DNA of 64,000 bases, from contig NZ_CP018632.1 of NCBI RefSeq assembly GCF_002215215.1, positions 2,104,501 to 2,168,500 of the forward strand, in the 5' to 3' direction. Position 1 is the first letter of the stretch; each line of letters starts with the position of its first letter. The notes under the pieces are model-generated. The model was not told the DNA's origin. It worked only from the letters and a program-made list of their open reading frames with translations, and searched no databases. Shown piece by piece: positions 17,205-25,299 of the stretch. Origin of the DNA: Granulosicoccus antarcticus IMCC3135 (GTDB lineage: Bacteria > Pseudomonadota > Gammaproteobacteria > Granulosicoccales > Granulosicoccaceae). The position numbers were made by a program, and so were the translations under genes.

Positions 17205-18200
17205 GTGGCGAAAATCGCGTTTGACGCGCAATCAGACTTGATTCCGGAATGCCGAATTGTGATTAATGGACTTGGCAGATCTGGTGGCGCTCGGTGGGTG
17301 AGTGCTTTACAACATGTCCGCGCGGGTAGCGATGATGAGCTCGCACGACTTCTATTTCAGGCGCCCTCGGTATTGGTCGATCAGATTGCCACGGAGGCAG
17401 GAACGCAACTCGTCGACGTCTTGTCTGAAGGTGGAATAGATGTCGAACTGCAACCAATTACTGCGCCTTTCGAACCAGGCTGCGGAGAGTTCGATATCGC
17501 CGTATTCGTTGAAGATCCATCAGCGCTTCCGTTAGCGGTCAATGAACTGGCTCACCTTCTCGGGGTCGGAGCGGAACACGCAGTGCAACTGCTTTCAGGA
17601 CAACCACCCATTGTCATGGGCAACGTTTCTTCTGCGACGGTTAATGCGCTGACTGAACGAGTTTCCGAACAACCGATCTCGGTCGTGTCATCCAGAACCG
17701 TGAAGGCCGTTTATGACGTCTACATGACTCCGGATACCGGTGCCACCGTTCGTCATCGAGTGGTCGGGCGCTTGCGAGGGCTGGGACTCAACGTTGATGA
17801 TCCGGCTGTACCAACGGCCGACGAAGGCATGGTCGTGCTCGGCCTCGATGCTGAACAAGCAAGAGAGATTTGGAATGCGGTCGGGCGCCGCACGAGTGGC
17901 GTCAAGATTGTTGATCGCGCATTCCAGCGTTATGACATTTTGCTGGAAGCATTGGACCCAAGCGCCGAGGCGATGGCGACTCTGGTGGAGTTGACAGGCA
18001 TGCCCGCCAGTCTGGCCCCCAAGGTGTTCGCTAATCTGCCGATTGTCGTGGCTCAAAATCAAACCCATGGCGAGATGACGTCAGCAATGCAGGCGTTGGG
18101 AGCAGTCGGCGCGGTAGCCGTATCCGAACTCACCACGTTTCGATCCAGCAAGCAGGGCAGCGCCTCTCCAAAATCAGCGCTGGCAAACGAGAGAACCTGA
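17205..18200 (+). CDS. Protein with L7/L12-C-terminal-domain-like modules
   Basis: A 331-residue protein without signal peptide or membrane segment; not a known named gene. At least two, perhaps three, stretches follow the pattern of the ribosomal protein L7/L12 C-terminal domain (helix, LxGM/VG, A-xxL, P-V-V, then GA-V): about residues 98-162 (ELAHLLGVGAEHAVQLLSGQ) and 245-312 (ATLVELTGMPASLAPKVFAN, then ALGAVGAVAVS), and less clearly residues 18-85. In the ribosome this fold docks translation GTPases; here it is more likely an oligomerisation or docking part. GTG start with GGAAGAGA upstream. First gene of the operon, 16 bp before the TPR gene. Confidence 0.6.
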   Translation: MAKIAFDAQSDLIPECRIVINGLGRSGGARWVSALQHVRAGSDDELARLLFQAPSVLVDQIATEAGTQLVDVLSEGGIDVELQPITAPFEPGCGEFDIAVFVEDPSALPLAVNELAHLLGVGAEHAVQLLSGQPPIVMGNVSSATVNALTERVSEQPISVVSSRTVKAVYDVYMTPDTGATVRHRVVGRLRGLGLNVDDPAVPTADEGMVVLGLDAEQAREIWNAVGRRTSGVKIVDRAFQRYDILLEALDPSAEAMATLVELTGMPASLAPKVFANLPIVVAQNQTHGEMTSAMQALGAVGAVAVSELTTFRSSKQGSASPKSALANERT

Positions 18201-18216
18201 TGGAGAAGACATTCAG

Positions 18217-18816
18217 ATGATTCCCGAGAGCCGCGTTGACAGCAATCCATCAGGCAGAGGACTGCACCCTAACATTGCTGAGTACGGCAAAGTGCTTGCA
18301 CTGCAAGGGGACCATGAGTCAGCGCTGATGCATTATAGAGAGGCGATGCGGCTAGCTGTCGACGAAGCAGCGCCAGAGGCGTTCTTTCGCCATTACCTCG
18401 AATGTTCGATGGAGTCCATCGAGATGCTTGGAGCATATGAGGACGTTATCGAGTACTGCGAACGCGTCGACCAGCACTACGATCAAGTCACACCGACTGA
18501 CGAGTTGCAGACCCGATTCATAAGTCTCGACCGAGCAACGAACTTTCAGCGAATGGGTAGTAACCTGCTCAAACTGGGCCGCTCCGAGGAGGCGCTCAGT
18601 GCCCTTGGCCAAGCCAATCAGCTAGCGCTCGAAAATGGCACAAACCTTCCGCTGGCCTCAGCCCTTATCGGCTGGCTGCAGCGCAGATTGACGGTCGACA
18701 CGAACCGAATACAGGCCGAACAACGACGGCTTGGGTACTTCGCCGTAACGCATGAAACGGTCGACCCCAAAAAGGCGGTGCCGTTGCCTGACACTCTAAC
18801 TAAACTTCGAAGGTGA
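18217..18816 (+). CDS. TPR-like helical protein
   Basis: A 199-residue soluble protein with tetratricopeptide-like helix pairs: YGKVLALQGDHESALMHYRE near residues 23-42, a second pair around 70-95, and GSNLLKLGRSEEALSALGQA near 112-131. TPRs bind partner proteins; here the partners are probably the other operon products. ATG with GGAGAAG upstream; six bases before the next gene. Confidence 0.7.
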   Translation: MIPESRVDSNPSGRGLHPNIAEYGKVLALQGDHESALMHYREAMRLAVDEAAPEAFFRHYLECSMESIEMLGAYEDVIEYCERVDQHYDQVTPTDELQTRFISLDRATNFQRMGSNLLKLGRSEEALSALGQANQLALENGTNLPLASALIGWLQRRLTVDTNRIQAEQRRLGYFAVTHETVDPKKAVPLPDTLTKLRR

Positions 18817-18822
18817 TAAGCA

Positions 18823-19368
18823 ATGGCTGATGCAGGCAAGACCCTCGCAAGTGCGCCGGTAAGCGAAATTATCAAGTCGATGGCGATGTCGATAGCTGAC
18901 GCCCAAGCCGCGCTAGACGCCGCTTCGCGCAAGACCGCAGTTGCGCTCGCCCAAGAAACGTTTACATTCAAAGATGCCAATGGTGACGACGTTGAGCGCA
19001 GCCTTTTGGCTCTTGGTTTCACCCCAACCTTCTACAGCTTTGTTGCTGTCGATCTTGAGTTAAGGCTGGAGACTCGCATCACAGAGTCCACTGACGTCGG
19101 CGGCGAAGTGACTGCCAAAGCCAATACCGAACAAACAGGAACCGCAGGGGGGACGGCAGGAGAAACTGGCGATGGCTCGGAGGCGGAGCCAGCGGGTGAG
19201 CCGCCAACACGGACGACGTCGATGGGCATGACGATGAGCGCTAATTTCCAGCGCAAGTTCGGCGTAGAAACCAGTGGTCATACCCAAGTTACCGCTCAGC
19301 TGGTCGCATTGCCCCCGCCAGCTGCGTTTATGGACTTCATTTCCGGCCTATCCGAGAATGGTAACTGA
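18823..19368 (+). CDS. Paralogue A of the operon's repeated family
   Basis: A 181-residue protein, the most divergent of seven related ones in this operon. It keeps the N-terminal helix (SIADAQAALDAAS, residues 23-35), the core LLALGFTPTFYSF (near 60-72) and a C-terminal LVALPPP. Between them is a low-complexity insert rich in T, G and E (about 98-130). No signal peptide. Function unknown. Two bases separate it from paralogue B. Confidence 0.65.
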   Translation: MADAGKTLASAPVSEIIKSMAMSIADAQAALDAASRKTAVALAQETFTFKDANGDDVERSLLALGFTPTFYSFVAVDLELRLETRITESTDVGGEVTAKANTEQTGTAGGTAGETGDGSEAEPAGEPPTRTTSMGMTMSANFQRKFGVETSGHTQVTAQLVALPPPAAFMDFISGLSENGN

Positions 19369-19370
19369 AC

Positions 19371-19799
19371 ATGGACGTCTCAATGTTGCAGAGTTCGCTT
19401 CCCCAATTGTTGCAATCACTGGGCACTTCAATTGCGGAAGCACAGTACGCGATGGACCGAACATCGGTCGACATCGCCTCTCGTATGGGTGAGACGATGA
19501 TCATCGTCGGTGACGGTGGAGAGCGTTCGTTATTGGAGCTCGGTTTTGTGCCCTCGTTCTATCACCTCTCCACTGCGACCATCGAAGCCCGGGTGGCCTT
19601 TAGCACCACCGAAACAACCGAGATTGGCGTATCCGCCTCAATCGGTGGCTCGTTCAAACTGTTCTCGGCGTCAGTCAACGCGTCGTACTCGAATAAATAC
19701 AGCTTTTCATCAGAAGGGGCAAGCACGCTCGTCGCCAACTTTGTTTCAGTTCCTGCTCCTGACGGACTGCGTGATTTGATGGCCGCCCAAACGTTGTAG
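19371..19799 (+). CDS. Paralogue B of the repeated family (shortest)
   Basis: A 142-residue protein with the family features: SIAEAQYAMDRTS near residues 20-32, LLELGFVPSFYHL near 54-66, then SNKYSFSSEGASTLVANFVS near 106-125 and VPAPDGL. The middle and tail are predicted beta strands. It lacks the longer insert and the LEERIRA end found in C, D and G, so it is the minimal form of the family. Function unknown. Confidence 0.68.
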   Translation: MDVSMLQSSLPQLLQSLGTSIAEAQYAMDRTSVDIASRMGETMIIVGDGGERSLLELGFVPSFYHLSTATIEARVAFSTTETTEIGVSASIGGSFKLFSASVNASYSNKYSFSSEGASTLVANFVSVPAPDGLRDLMAAQTL

Positions 19800-19809
19800 T
19801 TCAAAGGCG

Positions 19810-19821
19810 TGCGCGCGCACA
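19810..19821 (+). other. Palindrome inside the operon
   Basis: GTGCGCGCGCAC, a perfect 12-bp palindrome followed by ATTTTG, in the only larger gap (86 bp) in the first half of the operon. It could be a partial terminator or RNA-processing site that sets the ratio of upstream to downstream genes. Confidence 0.35.
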
Positions 19822-19885
19822 TTTTGTAAGCCAGCAAGTTTTGTAACGCCACAATTTCGTGACCAGCTAACCAAGGAGTATCCCG

Positions 19886-20515
19886 ATGGCTATGGACTCA
19901 GGCATAGGAGAAGCACTCTCCAATTTGCCGATAGGACAACTGATCAAGAACGTTGCGCTCGGCATAGCCGAGGGGCAGACCGCAGTCGATGTTGAGTCGA
20001 TCCGTACGGCCCAGATGATGAGCGGTTACGGGCCGAACAAGATTGATGGCGAAAAAATGCAAATGGAAGATTATCGGGTCGCTTTCGGTCGGGATGCAAA
20101 TGGTAAACCCGAGCTGGTCTCTATGATGGAACTTGGATTTACGCCGGTTTTCTACCAGTTCATCGACACGTTAATCGAAGTGAAGATGGCGATCACGGTT
20201 ACCCGCAACAACGACAATGTGGTCAAGAACAAGGGCACTGAAACCAGCGTCAGTGCGAACAGCAACCGGTACTTCGGATGGTTTAGATCCTCGTCGGTTA
20301 CGGTGCGCAGCACCCCTGTCGATGCAACCTATGCGAGCAAGTACAGCTACACAGCGGAAGGTTCAAGTCTGGTGCGTACCAAGATGGTGCCGGTGCCACC
20401 ACCAGCGATCCTGGAAGAGCGAATCCGGGCTGTAATTGCAGAGGAATCGATCAGAACTGGCCCAAACAAGGCGAAGCCAGCTGGCACGACTAACCTTCTC
20501 TCAGGAAGTAACTGA
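19886..20515 (+). CDS. Paralogue C of the repeated family
   Basis: A 209-residue protein with all family parts: GIAEGQTAVD near residues 28-37, MMELGFTPVFYQFIDT near 77-92, then after a variable segment KYSYTAEGSSLVRTKMVPVP near 151-170, and LEERIRAVIAEES. Closest to paralogue D. AAGGAG ribosome site before the ATG; one base separates its stop from the start of D. No signal peptide; function unknown. Confidence 0.7.
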   Translation: MAMDSGIGEALSNLPIGQLIKNVALGIAEGQTAVDVESIRTAQMMSGYGPNKIDGEKMQMEDYRVAFGRDANGKPELVSMMELGFTPVFYQFIDTLIEVKMAITVTRNNDNVVKNKGTETSVSANSNRYFGWFRSSSVTVRSTPVDATYASKYSYTAEGSSLVRTKMVPVPPPAILEERIRAVIAEESIRTGPNKAKPAGTTNLLSGSN

Positions 20516-20516
20516 T

Positions 20517-21050
20517 ATGGCCAGCATAGGACAGCAACTACTTGACGTACCGTTCGGCGAGATGGTCACTTCGCTGGCACTGTCGATCGCTGAGGCCCAG
20601 TATGAGTTGGACTTGGTCGGCGTCGAGATCGCGCAGATGATGGCGGGCGAAGAGGTCGTGCCTGACCCTGATGATCCAGAGAAAAAGATTGCAGTCACTG
20701 TCGACTTTGGCGACCAAAAGGGTCTGAGTCTGCTTGAGCTTGGGTTCACCCCGAGTTTCTATCAGTTCGTTGATACGGTGATTGAGGTCAAAGTCTCGAT
20801 CAACATGACGAGCTCTCAGGAGTTCAAGACAGCGAGTTCGACCAAGTCGGTCTCTGCCGGTGGAGTCTTCTTCGGCTTCGGTGGCACCGCGAAGGCAACG
20901 GCCACATCGGTCAGCGCAAGTTATGCGTCGAAGTATAGCTACTCAGCAGAAGGGTCGAGTCTTATCCGTACGAAGCTGGTCCCGGTTCCACCTCCCACCG
21001 TTCTGGAAGAGCGCATCCGAGCGCTACTGGCGTCCAGGGAGGAAGAATGA
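20517..21050 (+). CDS. Paralogue D of the repeated family
   Basis: A 177-residue protein. SIAEAQYELD near residues 22-31, LLELGFTPSFYQFVDT near 76-91, KYSYSAEGSSLIRTKLVPVP near 143-162, and the ending LEERIRALLASREEE. The ATG at 20517 (AGGAAG upstream) is chosen; an upstream ATG at 20436 would overlap paralogue C by 80 bases and adds no family sequence. Its stop overlaps the next start (ATGA). Confidence 0.72.
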   Translation: MASIGQQLLDVPFGEMVTSLALSIAEAQYELDLVGVEIAQMMAGEEVVPDPDDPEKKIAVTVDFGDQKGLSLLELGFTPSFYQFVDTVIEVKVSINMTSSQEFKTASSTKSVSAGGVFFGFGGTAKATATSVSASYASKYSYSAEGSSLIRTKLVPVPPPTVLEERIRALLASREEE

Positions 21051-21946
21051 CCCAGACTGGGCACCAGTATCGGACCTGGCAGGATCTGGCTGACGAGCCT
21101 GTCGAAATTGGTGGTAATTCAAGTACCACGGACCCCTGCGCGGTACCAATTGAACCGGCACCTCCTGCTCTTTCTGTCGCGCCTTCGGTATCGGCAGGTG
21201 GGATTATGGCCCCGGCCGGAATGCGGCTCGATGATTTGAACCTACCGGGCGAGCTCAATGAACTGCTGAGAGAATATCAGGCGCTCGAAGCAAAGATGCG
21301 CAATCTGGCCGGCGAAAGTTCTGCAGAGGAAATTGATAAAAGGGACGCGGCGCGATTTCCCATCAAGACACACACCGTTGAGTCTCGTATAGAGGATCGT
21401 CGTCTGGCTCGACACGACGAGGGCGCGAGTCTTCAGAAGAAGGCCGCTTTGGAAGAGGCGACGATCAAACAGCGTCTCGAGAGCAGGCGAGAAAATATGC
21501 GCCAGCACACCAGGCTGGCCGCGATCAGTGCTGGCAGAGAGCAGGAACAACAAGAGCATCTGGAGCGGGCCAAGGCTGTGAAACACGTGGTCGAGATGCG
21601 AGCTGCAACAACTGAGGGTGAACGTCGGGAAACTACTGCGCGCGAAGCCACGAATCGTTCTTTGCTGGCCGTCCAGCGCAAGCGACGTTTGGAACAGGCT
21701 CATATGGCTGAGACCGGTGAACGTGCTCGGGCAACGCTGGTGTCGCGTCGCAGCAAGGAACGTGACATCAACCGTCGCCGTGAGCTGATCGATAAACAGC
21801 AGACATCAGCAAGCGTTGAGAGGCGACGAGACGCACACAGAGACGAAGCCCGGCGGGATGCTGCTCGGGCCCGATTGATCGAACAACGCCGAGAGGCGAA
21901 ACAAGACGAAGCCGCACTCGACCGTCGTAGGAGCAACTGTGGCTGA
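21047..21946 (+). CDS. Charged long-helix protein
   Basis: A 299-residue protein. The first 80 residues are proline- and serine-rich; from about 85 to the end the sequence is almost only E, R, K, A, Q, D with no proline or glycine breaks of note, as in a coiled coil or single long alpha-helix, and is strongly arginine-rich. Such a part often serves as a rod, tether or scaffold. It overlaps paralogue D (ATGA) and paralogue E (8 bases), so it is firmly part of the operon. No homologue recognised. Confidence 0.65.
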   Translation: MTQTGHQYRTWQDLADEPVEIGGNSSTTDPCAVPIEPAPPALSVAPSVSAGGIMAPAGMRLDDLNLPGELNELLREYQALEAKMRNLAGESSAEEIDKRDAARFPIKTHTVESRIEDRRLARHDEGASLQKKAALEEATIKQRLESRRENMRQHTRLAAISAGREQEQQEHLERAKAVKHVVEMRAATTEGERRETTAREATNRSLLAVQRKRRLEQAHMAETGERARATLVSRRSKERDINRRRELIDKQQTSASVERRRDAHRDEARRDAARARLIEQRREAKQDEAALDRRRSNCG

Positions 21947-22610
21947 TAAAACCGAAGAGTTATTGACCGGCTCGGTAGATGAGTATCTTCTCAGCCTTGC
22001 GTGGAGTCTGCAGCAGGCTCAGCGCCAGCTTTCCCAACTCTCAGCACCGGGACCCACGGGAGAGTTTCCTGTCACCTATCAGATCCCGGAGATGGAATTC
22101 GAGCTGAAGATGTCGTTGGAGCTTCGTCAATCGTCTGTTATCGATGCGGCAGGTGGCGCAACGGCAGGCGCTAAAGTCCTGCGAGGTACCGTATTGAGCG
22201 GCTCGTCAAGTGACGCCAGCAAGTCGTTGGCGGCAAGCACCATCAAAGGTCGATTTGTGGCGGTGCCCAGCCGTGGGGGTAATCCGCCACCGGTGCTGAC
22301 TGTCACGATGACACGGCCCGGACGAACAAGTGTGCTGGGTCTGGCGGTGCGGGTGTCATCAGTCAGCGGAGAGCCACTTGCTGACGTGCCAGTGCACTTC
22401 AACGTGGACCGGGATCTGACCAATCGACTCAATACTCTGCCCGCATCGGAAGAGTCCCGGCCTATGGCTGGTGTGGTCAGAACCAATGCAGAAGGCGTTG
22501 CCGTTACCGAGGTTGAGGCTGCCGAAAAAGACTTTGAGAAGAGGATTGCCATCGTGATCGACGCGCTTGGAAAGACGGAGACCATCGTGTTCAAGGGTGG
22601 TGCATCGTGA
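21939..22610 (+). CDS. Paralogue E, family core plus Ig-like domain
   Basis: A 223-residue protein. Residues 1-105 are a reduced version of the repeated family (LSLAWSLQQAQRQL, then PVTYQIPEMEFELKMSLEL, then KGRFVAVPS). Residues about 110-220 form a bacterial Ig-like (Big_1 type) domain: VSSVSGEPLADVPVHFNVDR and later VVRTNAEGVAVTEVEA. GTG start inside the previous gene. GTGA overlap with the LamG gene. The fusion to an Ig-like domain suggests an outward-facing role within an assembly (inference). Confidence 0.6.
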   Translation: MADKTEELLTGSVDEYLLSLAWSLQQAQRQLSQLSAPGPTGEFPVTYQIPEMEFELKMSLELRQSSVIDAAGGATAGAKVLRGTVLSGSSSDASKSLAASTIKGRFVAVPSRGGNPPPVLTVTMTRPGRTSVLGLAVRVSSVSGEPLADVPVHFNVDRDLTNRLNTLPASEESRPMAGVVRTNAEGVAVTEVEAAEKDFEKRIAIVIDALGKTETIVFKGGAS

Positions 22611-24634
22611 GCGGAGCTCTCCACATTGGTGATGACAATCAGTGGGTGACTCTCGGCTCGGCTCCTCGGCTGGGGTTTGGCACGCAGGGATTCACGATTG
22701 AGATGTGGGTCAGGCTGGATGAGCTCAAGTCCAACTCAATCCATTTGCTTGGCAGCACGAACTTTACGTACCCGGACTCGTTCAACCTGCTGATAGGAAG
22801 CGACGGCAAGCCGTGGGTGGGGCACGAGTCCAACTATCTCAACGCTCGTAAACCGGTGACAGCAGGACACTGGTTTCATCTGGCTTACCGGTATGACGGA
22901 AGTGGTGATGGTCCCAATGGCGGCCAACTCCTGATCAATGGCGTCATCGATGTCTCCAGTAACTTTGAAATGAAAGGGCAGGTCAAAGCCGATCTCTTCC
23001 TCGGACCCGGACCTCTGGCCCTGGGCTCGGTGAGCGGAGGGTTTGACATCACGGAGCTACGGTTCTGGCCCGGTCCGCGTAGTGATGGCAAAATTCGCGA
23101 GCAGATGTTCTCCCGGTGGGATAGTCGGGACAGGGGGATTGCCGCTTACTGGCCGTTGGATAGTGAAAACCGGTTTGAAAGTCCGATGCAATCCGGAGTG
23201 GTGGTACCGTCCACCGAATTCGGCTTCATCGAGGACGATTCTGTTCCGGTGGATCTTGACCGAGACGCGGTAACGCAAGGATTACTCAAGGGGGAATCCT
23301 CGGTCACGCTTGATGAGAATCGCGACCTTATAGGTCTGGATATCTTTACTGCCGAGGTGTGGGTTTTTGGAGATCAGAAGCCAGATGAACTCTACAATTC
23401 TCCGGTACTGAGCCAGCACGGTGCCCCGACCGGTTGGGAGCTTCGAGCCGCAGCTGGGATGGCCGAATTCTTGATCACGATCAACGGCGAGCACCTGACT
23501 GTTGGCTGGAGTGCAGACCCGACGCCCGGATGGTTTCATGTGGCCGGCGTTTACGACAAATCACAGATTCGCCTGGTTATCAACGGTATCGTCGTGAGCA
23601 GACTGAGCGTTACGGGAGAACTTGCGCACTACGAGAGGCCTGTTACCGTCGGCCGGAATCGCAATTGGCCGGCACGAGCATTCCAGGGGGCGCTGGCTGA
23701 GGCCCGTATCTGGAAGACAGCCAGAACCGATGCCCAGATCTGGTCGCAGCTCTTCACTCGAGCTGGGGGAAATGAGCCGGGCCTCGTTGCCGTTCTGCCT
23801 CTCGATGATTGGCCGACGGGCAGTGTGCGTGATCTGGTATCCGAGACTTCCCACCCGGTGGACAACCCCCTGGCCAGTGTACGGCGGGCTCCGCCGCTTG
23901 AAGCCATCGCCGATGCAGACCCCGAAACGAATGAACCAACCGAAACGGAGCAGCTTGAGAATCTCCGGACCGAACGAATAGAGCTTCTCAGACGAGTTGA
24001 ACGCGCTGAGATCCTCCTGGGCGAAATGGACGAGCTTGAGGAGTTGGCTGAAAAGGGCCGTCAGGCGCAATCAGAGGTGCAAGAGCTCCGTACTCAGGTT
24101 GCAGAGCTTCAAAATGCTCAGCCCGATGAGATCACATCGCCCGATAGAGAATTGGAGCCCGGCGAGACCACGCTTCAGAGTTTGATCAACCAGACCAGGG
24201 CCCAGATCGAGGCGGCTAGAGTCGCGGTAAATCAGGGGGGTGGTGTCTATCGTCTTCGAGATGTCACAATGGATTTGCGGGTAATTCCTGCAGCTGGCGG
24301 CGAGACGGTGATTATCCCCGATCGTAAAGAGTTGGTTGATTTGTCAGGCGGTGAACTCAGCCACCTGCGCCTGGACTTTTCATCGACTGACATCGGCCAG
24401 GCCGAACCTGTTCTTGTCAAGGTTCCTGACGTGTCTGGCTACACGCAGGTGTTGGCCAGGCGCAAGCTCTCAGAGGTCGGCCTGCTCACAGAGGTCATGC
24501 TGGAAGCGCTTTCTGAAGACAGGAAGTCGCAGGCGCGTCGTGTTGTCGATCAGCTTCCCCAGGCTGGAACCGACGTGTCGCCGCAATCGACCGTCACGAT
24601 CTTTGTCGGCCGACTTGCAACGTCGAGCACATGA
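22607..24634 (+). CDS. LamG-LamG-coiled coil-PASTA protein without signal peptide
   Basis: A 675-residue protein. Two concanavalin-A-like LamG domains lie at about 1-170 and 205-410 (FTIEMWVRLDELK; FTAEVWVFGDQ; GWFHVAGVYDKSQIRLVING; AEARIWKTARTDAQIW). A coiled coil follows at about 445-510, and a PASTA domain at about 604-674 (VPDVSGYTQVLARRKLSEVG, then VVDQLPQAGTDV). LamG binds glycans or proteins and is normally exported; no signal peptide is present here, so the product is cytoplasmic or leaves by a non-Sec route. Coupled by GTGA to paralogue E. Confidence 0.75.
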   Translation: MSGALHIGDDNQWVTLGSAPRLGFGTQGFTIEMWVRLDELKSNSIHLLGSTNFTYPDSFNLLIGSDGKPWVGHESNYLNARKPVTAGHWFHLAYRYDGSGDGPNGGQLLINGVIDVSSNFEMKGQVKADLFLGPGPLALGSVSGGFDITELRFWPGPRSDGKIREQMFSRWDSRDRGIAAYWPLDSENRFESPMQSGVVVPSTEFGFIEDDSVPVDLDRDAVTQGLLKGESSVTLDENRDLIGLDIFTAEVWVFGDQKPDELYNSPVLSQHGAPTGWELRAAAGMAEFLITINGEHLTVGWSADPTPGWFHVAGVYDKSQIRLVINGIVVSRLSVTGELAHYERPVTVGRNRNWPARAFQGALAEARIWKTARTDAQIWSQLFTRAGGNEPGLVAVLPLDDWPTGSVRDLVSETSHPVDNPLASVRRAPPLEAIADADPETNEPTETEQLENLRTERIELLRRVERAEILLGEMDELEELAEKGRQAQSEVQELRTQVAELQNAQPDEITSPDRELEPGETTLQSLINQTRAQIEAARVAVNQGGGVYRLRDVTMDLRVIPAAGGETVIIPDRKELVDLSGGELSHLRLDFSSTDIGQAEPVLVKVPDVSGYTQVLARRKLSEVGLLTEVMLEALSEDRKSQARRVVDQLPQAGTDVSPQSTVTIFVGRLATSST

Positions 24635-24686
24635 TGAAACGCCGTTTTCACTCCCACCAATTAATCAACGAGTCGAGGGCAGTACC

Positions 24687-25298
24687 ATGGATGACCAAAC
24701 ACTCCCGCAACTGCTAGACGACGTTCCTGCTGCGCTGGGTGAGCTGATCGGAGCGGTTGGGCGAGGTGTCGCCGATGCGCAACAAGCTCTGGACCGATCG
24801 ACAATCGAACAGATCGCTCGAATCTACAGCGACCTTGATGACGACACACAGGCCCACCTCAGGGCGATCGGATATCAACCGACCTGGTACAAGATACCGG
24901 AAGCCACTGCAGAGTTGATGGTGACGTTAAGCGTTGCCGGTGGCGACGGGGTTCAGCATCGGTCGGATACCGGGGTGCGCCTCCACGCCACGCCAGTGGA
25001 CGCCAACTACGCAAACAAGTACAGCTTTAATCTGCAGGCGGCCAGCAAGGTGACGTTCAAGATCGTGCCCGTTCCGCCAACAGCGCAGGCCGAGGAAATA
25101 CGGGTGGTGCCACACCTTGATGGCAGAGCTTCGACCGAAGCTGCGCAGATTCTGGACCGTCTCGGAATTCGTCACAATCTTGATGATGACGCGGAAGGTG
25201 AGGTGGATTCGACTAGCCCGTCCGCCGGATCAATGCTCGGTCCCGATGATGTCCTCACGATCAAGACCCGAACCGCAAACGCTCCCGGAGCTAGTTGA
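24687..25298 (+). CDS. Paralogue F, family core plus PASTA-like tail
   Basis: A 203-residue protein from the ATG at 24687; the frame is open further up to 24336 but that part is antiphase to the LamG gene and is not used. Core features: VADAQQALDRST near residues 30-41, LRAIGYQPTWYKIPEA near 55-70, ANKYSFNLQAASKVTFKIVP near 111-130. Residues about 140-197 look like one PASTA domain (AAQILDRLGIRHNL, then SAGSMLGPDDVLTI). Domain tails of this kind normally bind peptidoglycan-like or penicillin-like ligands, but this protein has no export signal. Confidence 0.65.
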   Translation: MDDQTLPQLLDDVPAALGELIGAVGRGVADAQQALDRSTIEQIARIYSDLDDDTQAHLRAIGYQPTWYKIPEATAELMVTLSVAGGDGVQHRSDTGVRLHATPVDANYANKYSFNLQAASKVTFKIVPVPPTAQAEEIRVVPHLDGRASTEAAQILDRLGIRHNLDDDAEGEVDSTSPSAGSMLGPDDVLTIKTRTANAPGAS

Positions 25299-25299
25299 G

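Noticed and set aside
20436-20516. Longer start for paralogue D
   Set aside because: Would overlap paralogue C by 80 bases; the ATG at 20517 has its own ribosome site and lines up with the family.
24336-24686. 117-codon extension of paralogue F
   Set aside because: Lies within the PASTA part of the LamG gene in another frame; the family core begins after 24687.
25117-25299. Extension of paralogue G
   Set aside because: Overlaps the tail of paralogue F in another frame; ATG at 25300 fits spacing and family start.
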